Origin: Flagellimonas spongiicola
Lineage (GTDB): Bacteria > Bacteroidota > Bacteroidia > Flavobacteriales > Flavobacteriaceae
Direction of reading: 5' to 3'
Assembly (NCBI RefSeq): GCF_023502425.1
Contig: NZ_JAMFMA010000001.1
Coordinates: 496,001 to 560,000 of the forward strand
DNA length: 64,000 bases
Shown here: in pieces, positions 1-6,925 of the stretch
Layout of the letters: every line of letters starts with the position of its first letter
Position numbering within the stretch: the first letter of the stretch is position 1
Notes under the pieces: generated by a model
Database searches by the model: none
Told to the model about the DNA's origin: nothing
What the model saw: the letters and a program-made list of their open reading frames with translations, nothing else
Program-made: the position numbers and the translations under genes

Positions 1-183
1 TGCTGTATCTTTACCTATGATGTTTTGGATAATTTGTTCTTCTTGTGCCAAAAGTACTTTGTTTCGCTCAACAGATTCCTTAAAGAAACTTCCTGAACTG
101 ACCTTAACAGGTTTTCGAGGTTCAGGTCCTGCACAGTTGATTAAAAATAGGACCAATGCCACAATTAGAATTGATTTTTTCAT
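1..183 (-). CDS. gldI: GldI-like gliding-motility peptidyl-prolyl isomerase lipoprotein, N-terminal fragment
   Basis: Only the first 61 codons are in the window; the gene runs off the left edge. The peptide starts MKKSILIVALVLFLINCAGP, a lipoprotein signal with the lipobox Cys at residue 17, followed by an EPRKPV-x-VSSGSFFKESVERNK segment that resembles the N-terminus of GldI. GldI is a flavobacterial FKBP-type prolyl isomerase lipoprotein required for gliding motility in Flavobacterium johnsoniae. The FKBP domain itself lies outside the window. The ATG overlaps the stop of the upstream DHH phosphoesterase gene (ATGA), so the two are translationally coupled, a neighbourhood I associate with gldI. 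The assignment rests on the N-terminus and context only. Confidence 0.7.
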   Translation of the reverse strand, partial: MKKSILIVALVLFLINCAGPEPRKPVKVSSGSFFKESVERNKVLLAQEEQIIQNIIGKDTA

Positions 184-1196
184 GAATTCAACTGAGTTTT
201 ATAGGATTCCAATACGTCATTGAATTTTTTCAAGGTATCTTCCATGCTAAGTTCACTTCGACCTCCAGCTGCATTATCATGTCCACCTCCGTTAAAATGG
301 GTTCGAGCAAATTGATTCACTGAAAACTCGCCAATGGAGCGGAAGGAAATTTTGATGATACCTTCTTCTTTGTTTTCAATAAAAATGACAGCGAATTTGA
401 TGCCTTCCAAGGTCAAACCGTAATTCACGAATCCTTCGGTATCCCCTTTCTTAAAACCATGTTTATCCAACTCGGCTTGACTTAAAGTTATAAAGGCAGT
501 GCAAAGTTCAGGTAGGATAACCATATTACTGAGGGCAACCCCAAGAAGGTGTAAACGGGAGGGTGAATTGGTGTCAAACACGTTTTGATGAATCTCCATG
601 TTTTTCGCCCCTTTGTCTATCAAATCAGCTACCACACGATGGGTTCTGCTTGAAGTTGAGCGATATTTAAAGGAACCCGTATCGGTCATGATGCCTGTAT
701 ATATGTTGGTGGCAATTTCCGCGGTAATAGCATTCAAACCATCCAAATATTCTATAAAATTATAGACCATTTCACAGGTGGAACTCATGCTTACATCAGA
801 ATAGGTTACACGAGCATAGTCAGATGGCTGTTGATGATGGTCAATCATTATGAAATCAGCATTACTTGCTTCTAAATGTGATTCCAACTGACCTGTTCTT
901 GAAAGATCGTTGAAATCCAGTGTGAATATCAAGGATGCCTCCTCCAGTAATTTTTTGGACTGACTGTTTTCGCGTTCAAAATTTAAAATAGAGGCACATC
1001 CGGGCATCCATTTCAAAAATTTAGGAAAATCGTTAGGTGCGATTACGTTCGCAATGTGCCCTTGTGAATCGAGATATGCCTGCAATGCCAAACAGGAGCC
1101 TATTGCATCTCCATCTGGATTTTTGTGGGGTATGATTACGATTTTTTGGGGCTGGGAAAGAATCGACTTAACCGTCGTGATATCCTCTAAATTCAT
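180..1196 (-). CDS. nrnA: DHH/DHHA1 phosphoesterase, NrnA-like oligoribonuclease / pAp phosphatase
   Basis: A 338-residue DHH-family phosphoesterase, expected to degrade nanoRNA and dephosphorylate 3'-phosphoadenosine 5'-phosphate in the cytoplasm with Mn2+. Visible motifs are HKNPDGDAIGS (residues 24-34), DHH (119-121) and the DHHA1 motif GGGH (303-306) near the C-terminus. The reading frame stays open upstream to 1286, but I chose the ATG at 1196: the extra 30 residues do not look like the family, and a TAnnTTTG -7 box (TATCTTTG, 1209-1202) ends 5 nt before this ATG. The stop overlaps the gldI start. NrnA versus another DHH subfamily is not settled. Confidence 0.88.
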   Translation of the reverse strand: MNLEDITTVKSILSQPQKIVIIPHKNPDGDAIGSCLALQAYLDSQGHIANVIAPNDFPKFLKWMPGCASILNFERENSQSKKLLEEASLIFTLDFNDLSRTGQLESHLEASNADFIMIDHHQQPSDYARVTYSDVSMSSTCEMVYNFIEYLDGLNAITAEIATNIYTGIMTDTGSFKYRSTSSRTHRVVADLIDKGAKNMEIHQNVFDTNSPSRLHLLGVALSNMVILPELCTAFITLSQAELDKHGFKKGDTEGFVNYGLTLEGIKFAVIFIENKEEGIIKISFRSIGEFSVNQFARTHFNGGGHDNAAGGRSELSMEDTLKKFNDVLESYKTQLNS

Positions 1197-1201
1197 GCGC
1201 C

Positions 1202-1209
1202 CAAAGATA
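1202..1209 (-). promoter_or_regulatory. -7 promoter element of the nrnA-gldI operon
   Basis: TATCTTTG on the minus strand matches the Bacteroidota -7 consensus TAnnTTTG. It ends only 5 nt before the nrnA ATG at 1196, implying a leaderless or near-leaderless transcript. No clear TTG was found at the expected -33 distance. Confidence 0.5.
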
Positions 1210-1243
1210 CAATAATATAATATAGAGGTAAACCAGAATACAC

Positions 1244-1251
1244 TATTTTTG
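1244..1251 (+). promoter_or_regulatory. -7 promoter element of the PhoD-like gene
   Basis: TATTTTTG matches TAnnTTTG and lies 20 nt upstream of the ATG at 1272, in the 75-bp divergent gap between nrnA and the PhoD-like gene. The -33 element is not obvious. Confidence 0.45.
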
Positions 1252-1271
1252 AGATAATCCAATTGTAAGAT

Positions 1272-2315
1272 ATGAAAGCACAACATCTACTTTTTTTAGC
1301 TTTTTTCACCGTTTTAAGTTGTAAGCCAACACAAGAGGCGGTGCCCGAAACCAATACATCAAAAGCACAAGATCAGGCTGTTTTTAGAGTTGCTTTTGGC
1401 TCCTGCAATAGACAAGAATTAAATAACCCGTTTTGGGATGATGTGCTGCAATTAAATCCACAGGTATGGATTTGGGGTGGGGATAATATTTATGCCGACA
1501 CCTCGGATATGGAGGTGTTAGGTGCAATGTACGAGGCGCAAAATGAAGTTGAGGGGTATGCACAATTAAGGGCCAATGTGCCAGTAATCGGAACTTGGGA
1601 TGATCATGATTATGGATTGAATGATGGGGGAGAGGAATTTGAAATGAAAGCAGAAAGTCAACAGCAGTTTTTAGATTTCATGGGGGTATCCAAGACCAGC
1701 GAAAGAAGAACTAGAAAGGGTGTGTATGCGGCTCATACCTACGAGACTAAATGGGGGATGGTCAAAGTTTTAGTGTTGGATACGCGTTATTCAAGAAGTA
1801 GATTGCAACGCGATTCGAATCCAAACAGAAGGTATATCATCAATGATTCGGATTCGGCGACCATTTTGGGGTCAGAACAATGGCAATGGTTAAATTCAGA
1901 ATTAACAGATTCTCAAGCTGATTTCAACCTTATTGTAACCAGTATTCAGTTTTTATCCGCTGAACATGGATTTGAAGCCTGGGCAAACTTTCCAAAAGAG
2001 GTCGAAAAATTGAATGGCTTGATAGCGTCCTCAGGTGCCAACGGGGTTATACTACTTTCAGGTGATAGGCACATTTCTGAATTTTCCAGAGCTAATATCA
2101 ACGGGTTAAGTTATCCTTTAATTGACTTTACCAGCAGCGGGTTAACGCATTCATATTCAAATTTCACCTCGGAACCTAATAGAAGAAGGGTTGGTGAGGT
2201 AACTTCATCGCTTAGTTTTGGGGTTGTAGATTTGAATTTGGAATCCAAAGAAGTGGTCTTTAGGATTATGGGTGAAAATGGGCAGGTATACCAAGAGTTA
2301 AAACAGGCTTATTAA
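1272..2315 (+). CDS. PhoD-like alkaline phosphatase D family lipoprotein
   Basis: A 347-residue secreted lipoprotein; the signal peptide ends in LSC with the lipidated Cys at residue 17. The mature part is a PhoD-type metallophosphatase: GSCN near residue 43, GGDNIYAD near 70 (metal-binding Asp/Asn), a WDDHDYG motif near 108, and LSGDRHISEF near residue 262 supplying a late metal-ligand His. PhoD enzymes hydrolyse phosphomonoesters or diesters using Fe/Ca or Co. It likely sits on the outer membrane or in the periplasm. It is monocistronic, divergent from nrnA and followed by ndk with its own promoter. The true substrate is unknown. Confidence 0.87.
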   Translation: MKAQHLLFLAFFTVLSCKPTQEAVPETNTSKAQDQAVFRVAFGSCNRQELNNPFWDDVLQLNPQVWIWGGDNIYADTSDMEVLGAMYEAQNEVEGYAQLRANVPVIGTWDDHDYGLNDGGEEFEMKAESQQQFLDFMGVSKTSERRTRKGVYAAHTYETKWGMVKVLVLDTRYSRSRLQRDSNPNRRYIINDSDSATILGSEQWQWLNSELTDSQADFNLIVTSIQFLSAEHGFEAWANFPKEVEKLNGLIASSGANGVILLSGDRHISEFSRANINGLSYPLIDFTSSGLTHSYSNFTSEPNRRRVGEVTSSLSFGVVDLNLESKEVVFRIMGENGQVYQELKQAY

Positions 2316-2318
2316 AGC

Positions 2319-2348
2319 TTGTCCGTTGCTTGAAAAAGTGTAAGTTTG
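2319..2348 (+). promoter_or_regulatory. ndk promoter (TTG -33, TAnnTTTG -7)
   Basis: TTG at 2319-2321 and TAAGTTTG at 2341-2348 are separated by 19 bp, close to the Bacteroidota sigma-ABfr consensus. The -7 box ends 19 nt before the ndk ATG. Confidence 0.65.
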
Positions 2349-2367
2349 CGCAAAATTTTAAAGCATA

Positions 2368-2784
2368 ATGGGAAATAGAACGTTTACCATGATTAAGCCA
2401 GATGCCGTCGAAAACGGTCATATTGGCGCTATTTTGGAAAAAATAACAGGAGCAGGCTTCAAGATCGTAGCCATGAAATACACTCAGCTGAGCAAGAGGG
2501 ATGCTCAGGAATTCTATGCAATTCACAAAGAACGCCCATTTTTTGGCGAATTGGTTGAATTTATGACCCGAGGTCCTATTGTTGCAGCCATCTTAGAGAA
2601 AGATAATGCTGTTGAGGATTTTCGTGCATTGATCGGTGCAACTAATCCAGCCGAAGCAGCCGAAGGTACAATTCGTAAACTGTATGCAACTAGCATAGGA
2701 GAAAATGCGGTACATGGTTCAGATAGCGATGAAAATGCCGGTATTGAAGGTGCATTCCATTTTTCAGGCAGAGAAGTATTCTAA
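2368..2784 (+). CDS. ndk: Nucleoside-diphosphate kinase
   Basis: 138 residues, a normal length for Ndk, which transfers the gamma phosphate from NTPs to NDPs in the cytoplasm through a phospho-histidine. The N-terminal [10 protein letters not shown] strand and the active-site segment HGSDSDENA (catalytic His116) are intact. It follows the PhoD-like gene by 52 bp but has its own promoter, and it ends at a strong bidirectional hairpin terminator shared with the convergent GNAT gene. Confidence 0.98.
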   Translation: MGNRTFTMIKPDAVENGHIGAILEKITGAGFKIVAMKYTQLSKRDAQEFYAIHKERPFFGELVEFMTRGPIVAAILEKDNAVEDFRALIGATNPAEAAEGTIRKLYATSIGENAVHGSDSDENAGIEGAFHFSGREVF

Positions 2785-2805
2785 TCCTGATAATCAAGAA
2801 TACGG

Positions 2806-2834
2806 AAGCCACTTCATATGAAGTGGCTTTTTTT
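2806..2834. terminator. Bidirectional rho-independent terminator between ndk and the GNAT gene
   Basis: AAGCCACTTCA and TGAAGTGGCTT form a perfect palindromic stem with little or no loop, followed by seven T on the plus strand. It lies between the convergent ndk stop and the GNAT stop. Confidence 0.85.
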
Positions 2835-3339
2835 ATGCCGTAAAAAGTAAATATTCAATTTCTTTACCAGGCGGGCTAACGGTTCCATTCGGCTTTAGCC
2901 CGATCTTTTTGAGCAGATAACACGATTTGATGTTGGAAGGAGTGGTGATGCCGTTTATCCGTTCCAAGCCCAATTTATGTCTTGCGTGTTCCATTAATGC
3001 CATACATGCTTCATAGGTATATCCGTTACCTTCAAATTCAGGGAGTATGGCAAAGCCTATGTCTGGATGATTTAGATATTCCCGTTGCAGGAAACCACAT
3101 AATCCGATGGGTGTATTTTCAGTTTTCAAAATCATTTTGAAAAGCCCGAATCCATGCTTTTTGTAGGATGCTGTAAGGCTATTCTTTATGTATCCCTGCG
3201 CTTGTTTTTCTGTTTTTACGCCACGATCACCAATATGAGCGATCCAACTAGGACTATTCAATAAGTCCAATATGAATTTAGTGTCAGCGGCTTCAGCCTC
3301 TTGAATCCATAATCTATCTGTGGCAGTTATTTGTTTCAT
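2833..3339 (-). CDS. GNAT family N-acetyltransferase (RimJ/RimL-like)
   Basis: 168 residues with the GNAT fold in order: N-terminal strand TDRLWIQEAEAAD, the GLCGFLQRE strand, DIGFAILPEFEGNGYTYEA (acetyl-CoA pyrophosphate loop near residue 105), then a C-terminal RINGITTPSNIKSCYLLKKIG segment. These features are typical of the RimJ/RimL branch, which acetylates protein N-termini or small amines. The substrate cannot be told. It is 25 bp downstream of the recF-DUF721 operon on the same strand and may be its last gene. Confidence 0.88.
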   Translation of the reverse strand: MKQITATDRLWIQEAEAADTKFILDLLNSPSWIAHIGDRGVKTEKQAQGYIKNSLTASYKKHGFGLFKMILKTENTPIGLCGFLQREYLNHPDIGFAILPEFEGNGYTYEACMALMEHARHKLGLERINGITTPSNIKSCYLLKKIGLKPNGTVSPPGKEIEYLLFTA

Positions 3340-3364
3340 GGATTCGAAATTTGGTTTTGAAGAA

Positions 3365-3661
3365 TTAGCGAAGGACGATTTTCTTAATCATTTCCTTGCC
3401 AAGTTCTTCGTTTAACATGTTCATGATCTTGGTTTTGCCTAAACTCAATTCTTCACGAAGTACAGATGAAGACAGCGATACAAAAAGGGTTTCATTCCTT
3501 AGCTCAACAGCGGTAGTGTAATTGTTGACGCCATTCCCCATTAATTTAACCCAGGCTTGTCTTGCATCTACCTTATCCATTCCTTTTTGGAGTTTATTTT
3601 CTTTGATGAACTCGCCCAAGGCATCTTTCAAAGGAAGATGTGAATTTTGTCTTTTGGCCAT
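3365..3661 (-). CDS. DUF721 (DciA-like) protein
   Basis: A 98-residue protein of the DUF721 family. Members related to DciA load or assist the replicative helicase, but function in Bacteroidota is unproven. The body is the characteristic A-W-x-K-L-M-G segment followed by a short beta domain (ELRNETLFVSLSSSVLREEL). Its start codon overlaps the stop of the preceding lipoprotein by one base (TAATG), so it is coupled to the recF operon, which fits a role in DNA replication or repair. Confidence 0.82.
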   Translation of the reverse strand: MAKRQNSHLPLKDALGEFIKENKLQKGMDKVDARQAWVKLMGNGVNNYTTAVELRNETLFVSLSSSVLREELSLGKTKIMNMLNEELGKEMIKKIVLR

Positions 3662-4083
3662 TATTTTGGAATGCTTATGGGTGTAAATCTACTATAGGTA
3701 TACAACACTCCTTCTTCGTTTCGTACTGAAAAACTCATTGAATCCAAAGTTTCAAGTGTTTCCTCCCAACGATTTAGGGAATTCTCATAACTAAATAAGA
3801 AATGTTCAGTGTTTTGGACGAGCACAAAATTTTCTACCGCATTTGTTGTCTGATAATTGCCATCAAATTTAGGTTTCATTTTTTTACGGTAACCTTTTTG
3901 ATCCTCAAAATGGATGAAATCAATAGTGGGATTCATGCCGTATTCCTTTTTACTTCCATCTGGAAATGTAACCTCCTTGATTTCCCAATAACCATTTAAC
4001 ATTGGCAATTGGTCTTTGTCGATTTTCGTATCGGCACAACCAATGCAAAATAGTGCTATTGCTATAACCAGAAATCGTCCCAT
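3661..4083 (-). CDS. Small lipoprotein of unknown function in the recF operon
   Basis: 140 residues with a lipoprotein signal (MGRFLVIAIALFCIGCAD, Cys16). The mature part begins LNGYWEIKEVTFPDG and has alternating beta-strand segments, suggesting a small lipocalin-like barrel; that is inferred from sequence pattern only. It sits 1 nt after recF and overlaps the DUF721 gene by one base, so it is co-transcribed with cytoplasmic DNA-repair genes, which is odd for a lipoprotein. I do not know its function. Confidence 0.8.
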   Translation of the reverse strand: MGRFLVIAIALFCIGCADTKIDKDQLPMLNGYWEIKEVTFPDGSKKEYGMNPTIDFIHFEDQKGYRKKMKPKFDGNYQTTNAVENFVLVQNTEHFLFSYENSLNRWEETLETLDSMSFSVRNEEGVLYTYSRFTPISIPK

Positions 4084-4084
4084 C

Positions 4085-5164
4085 CTACAAATTAAATATT
4101 TTATAACTCTGTTTGATATTCTTAACTACACTTTCTGTGCGCTCAGCATGTGTATCGCTTATAAAGAGTTGACCAAAATTCTCATCATCAACCAAAGCAA
4201 CGATTTGTCCAACACGATGTTCGTCCAACTTGTCAAATATGTCATCTAACAACAAGATAGGAGTTGTCTTTGCTTGTGCTTTGATGAAATGGAATTGCGC
4301 CAGTTTTAAGGCTATTAAAAATGACTTTTGCTGCCCTTGACTGCCAAATTTCTTAATGGGATGGTTTGCGATGGTAAATTGAAGGTCATCTTTGTGTATT
4401 CCAACACTGGTATATTGCACCACCCGGTCTTTTTCTATTGCACCTTCCAAAAGTTGCAGTAGATCGGTGTTTTCCAATTGACTTTCATAAGACAGCATAA
4501 TTTGTTCATCCTTTTCGGAAATATGCGCATATTGTTCCTTGAAAATCGGAAGAAATACATCTATAAATGCTTTACGCTTTTCATGGATTTTAGTACCTAA
4601 AACATTTAATTGTTCATTGTAAATACCCAGGGTGTTAGGGTCAAAGGTATGATTCGCCACAAAATACTTCAAAAGTGAATTGCGCTGCACAAGAACCTTG
4701 TTATACTTTAAGAGATCTTGAAGATATTGCTTGTCAGATTGCGATATCACTCCATCCATGAATTTACGTCGTGTATCACTTCCTTCTGTAATCAAATCCC
4801 TATCAGACGGGGAAATAATGACTAAAGGTAAAAAGCCGATATGGTCGGAAAACCGTTCATAGGGTTTACCATTGCGTTTGATAATTTTTTTGGTACCCCG
4901 CTTAAAACTACAGATGATCTTTTCTTCCCTTTCGTTTTTTTCAAAACTTCCGTCTATGACGAAGAAATCGGTACCATGTTTGATATTCTGTGTTGCAACG
5001 GGATTAAAGTAACTTTTGCCAAATGCGAGGTGGTAAATGGCATCAAGAATGTTGGTTTTGCCCACTCCGTTATTGCCTACCAAACAGTTTATTACGGGGT
5101 CGAATTCCAGATTTTTGGAATCGAAATTTTTGTAATTAACTAAGGATAAATGCTTTAAAAACAT
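4085..5164 (-). CDS. recF: DNA replication and repair protein RecF
   Basis: 359 residues, the standard RecF length. RecF is an SMC-like ATPase that helps load RecA on gapped DNA. Walker A GNNGVGKT is at residues 30-37, the ABC signature region [18 protein letters not shown] follows in the C-terminal third, and Walker B is [16 protein letters not shown]. It heads a minus-strand operon with a lipoprotein and DUF721 and is divergent from the TPR gene. It is not next to dnaN or gyrB as in many other phyla. Confidence 0.97.
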   Translation of the reverse strand: MFLKHLSLVNYKNFDSKNLEFDPVINCLVGNNGVGKTNILDAIYHLAFGKSYFNPVATQNIKHGTDFFVIDGSFEKNEREEKIICSFKRGTKKIIKRNGKPYERFSDHIGFLPLVIISPSDRDLITEGSDTRRKFMDGVISQSDKQYLQDLLKYNKVLVQRNSLLKYFVANHTFDPNTLGIYNEQLNVLGTKIHEKRKAFIDVFLPIFKEQYAHISEKDEQIMLSYESQLENTDLLQLLEGAIEKDRVVQYTSVGIHKDDLQFTIANHPIKKFGSQGQQKSFLIALKLAQFHFIKAQAKTTPILLLDDIFDKLDEHRVGQIVALVDDENFGQLFISDTHAERTESVVKNIKQSYKIFNL

Positions 5165-5241
5165 AAAAAGCTAGAAGGATAGTGGGTTATGGACGGTTTT
5201 GAGCTTAATAAAGATTCCAAAAATAACGAATAAATTGCCTT

Positions 5242-5269
5242 TTGGTTTTGGATAAAAACTTTATTTTTG
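5242..5269 (+). promoter_or_regulatory. Promoter of the TPR-ribH transcription unit
   Basis: TTG at 5242-5244 and TATTTTTG at 5262-5269 are 17 bp apart, matching the Bacteroidota consensus, with the ATG 20 nt downstream at 5290. It lies in the 125-bp gap divergent from recF. Confidence 0.6.
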
Positions 5270-5289
5270 CGCGATTAATTAAATGAAGA

Positions 5290-6048
5290 ATGGCAACATA
5301 CAAGAAGCGTGGCTTTAAGCCAAAAAATAAGGTAGAGGAAGTACCGGTTGATGAAAACAGCACAACCGCTGAGGTGTTTAGCACCTTGGACGAGAGTGCA
5401 TCCAAAACAGAAGCTTGGGTACAGAAGAACCAAAATTTTATTTTAGGAGCTATTAGTGTTATTGCCATTGGAGTGTTGGGTTACTTGGGTTACAATGAGT
5501 TTATCCAAAAACCAAAAGAAGCTTCTGCAGCCAACGAACTTTTTTATCCGCAACAATATTTTGACCAAGCTCTGACCAATGAGACAGCGAAAGATTCGCT
5601 ATTTACGTTAGCGTTGAATGGAGCAGAAGGTAAGTTTGGCTTCTTGGACATAATTGAAGAATACAAGGGTACAAAAGCCGCTAATTTGGCAAGATATTCT
5701 GCTGGGATGACCTATCTAAATTTGCAACAGTACGATGAGGCCATTGATCAGCTGGATGGATTTACCTCTAGCGATGCGATACTTAGTGCCATGGCTAAGG
5801 GAGGCATTGGAGATGCTTTTTCCCAGTTAAACCAAAAAGATGATGCCCTGGATTATTACGAAAGGGCTATCGCGGAAAGTGATAATGAGTATACTGCGCC
5901 TAGATTTTTGTACAAAGCAGGCGTATTGGCGTTGAACCTTGAGCAAAAAGAAAAAGCGCTAGGTTTCTTTGAACGCATTCAAAATGAATACGAGGAATCC
6001 CAAGAGGCAAACGGTGTAGAAGTGCTTATTGGGTTGGCCCAAAACTAA
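5290..6048 (+). CDS. Membrane-anchored tetratricopeptide repeat protein (YfgM-like topology)
   Basis: 252 residues: a basic cytoplasmic start (MATYKKRGFKPKNK), an acidic linker, one transmembrane helix (about residues 55-75) and a TPR-rich periplasmic C-terminus with recognisable repeats (ARYSAGMTYLNLQQYDEAIDQL, then DALDYYERAIAE, then KALGFFERIQNEY). The topology resembles YfgM, an ancillary partner of the SecYEG translocon, but family membership is inferred from layout. Its stop is 4 nt before ribH, so the two are co-transcribed. Confidence 0.85.
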   Translation: MATYKKRGFKPKNKVEEVPVDENSTTAEVFSTLDESASKTEAWVQKNQNFILGAISVIAIGVLGYLGYNEFIQKPKEASAANELFYPQQYFDQALTNETAKDSLFTLALNGAEGKFGFLDIIEEYKGTKAANLARYSAGMTYLNLQQYDEAIDQLDGFTSSDAILSAMAKGGIGDAFSQLNQKDDALDYYERAIAESDNEYTAPRFLYKAGVLALNLEQKEKALGFFERIQNEYEESQEANGVEVLIGLAQN

Positions 6049-6052
6049 GAAA

Positions 6053-6538
6053 ATGGCCACTGAAAATAAAAACCTATCAGTTTACGATAAATCTAAAATC
6101 CCAAATGCGAAGTCACTTCGGTTTGGGATTGTTGTTTCTGAATGGAACCATAACATAACTGAGGCACTTTATAAGGGTGCAGAGGAAGCGCTGTTGGATT
6201 GTGGTGCATTGCAGGAAAACATCATTCGTTGGGATGTCCCCGGCAGTTTTGAATTGACTTTTGGATGTAAAAAGTTGCTGACTACGGAAAATGTTGATGC
6301 AGTTATTGCAATTGGCAGTGTGATTCGAGGGGAAACCAGCCATTTTGATTTTGTATGTAGTGCTACAGCTGAAGGTATCAAGGATTTAAATATCACATAT
6401 GATACCCCGGTTATTTTTTGCGTGCTTACGGATAATACCCTTCAACAAGCCCAAGACAGGAGTGGTGGTAAGCATGGCAACAAAGGTACGGAGGCGGCCA
6501 TAGCTGCTATTCAAATGGCCGGATTGGGAAATAACTAA
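6053..6538 (+). CDS. ribH: 6,7-dimethyl-8-ribityllumazine synthase
   Basis: 161 residues, usual for RibH, which condenses 5-amino-6-ribitylamino-uracil with dihydroxybutanone phosphate in riboflavin synthesis. Family motifs are GIVVSEWNHNIT near the N-terminus, VPGSFELTFG, AIGSVIRGETSHFDFVC (catalytic His) and FCVLTDNTLQQAQDRSGGKHGNKG. The ATG at 6053 was chosen because it lies 4 nt after the TPR stop and gives the family N-terminus. Other rib genes are not in the window. Confidence 0.96.
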   Translation: MATENKNLSVYDKSKIPNAKSLRFGIVVSEWNHNITEALYKGAEEALLDCGALQENIIRWDVPGSFELTFGCKKLLTTENVDAVIAIGSVIRGETSHFDFVCSATAEGIKDLNITYDTPVIFCVLTDNTLQQAQDRSGGKHGNKGTEAAIAAIQMAGLGNN

Positions 6539-6640
6539 GATTCCAAGCTTAAGTTTTCCACTGTTAACATTTTTTGGCAAGCCAGCCAAGTCATGTTTTT
6601 TGATTTTAAGTACCTTTGAGGTTACACCGAAAAGGATTTC

Positions 6641-6925
6641 ATGCGAAACTTTCTTAAACTTAGAAGAAACAAGTCTTTCGACTATTCTCCACGCCATTAT
6701 AAGGGGGAAGGAAATCCATATAAAATAGAACATAAACTCGATAAATTCCGAAGTACTGCGCATACCCAAAGAGGACTTAAGAACAAGGTTTCCAATGCTG
6801 TTGAAGATTTGAAAAATGAAGGGGATAAAAACCTTAAAATCAGGTTTTTGGTGATTGTGGCGGTTTTGATACTCCTGTTCCTCTATATCATTGACTTTGA
6901 TTTATCCATATTCCTGAATCCCTAA
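6641..6925 (+). CDS. Small basic single-pass membrane protein, function unknown
   Basis: 94 residues: a highly basic N-terminal two thirds (MRNFLKLRRNKSFDYSPRHY and onward) and one C-terminal hydrophobic helix (about residues 68-88) followed by a short acidic tail. Relatives in Flavobacteriaceae are, as I recall, sometimes labelled riboflavin synthase subunit beta because they follow ribH; nothing in this sequence supports an enzymatic role. Its stop overlaps the mutL start (TAATG), so it is coupled to mutL. Gene reality is supported by the coupling and the membrane-helix pattern. Confidence 0.8.
   Translation: MRNFLKLRRNKSFDYSPRHYKGEGNPYKIEHKLDKFRSTAHTQRGLKNKVSNAVEDLKNEGDKNLKIRFLVIVAVLILLFLYIIDFDLSIFLNP

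Noticed and set aside
17..223. 68-codon plus-strand frame at the left edge
   Set aside because: It is antisense to the gldI lipoprotein start, whose signal peptide, coupling to nrnA and family resemblance are clear.
6386..6769. 127-codon minus-strand frame over the ribH end and the small membrane protein
   Set aside because: It overlaps two better supported plus-strand genes and has no recognisable motif or neighbour.
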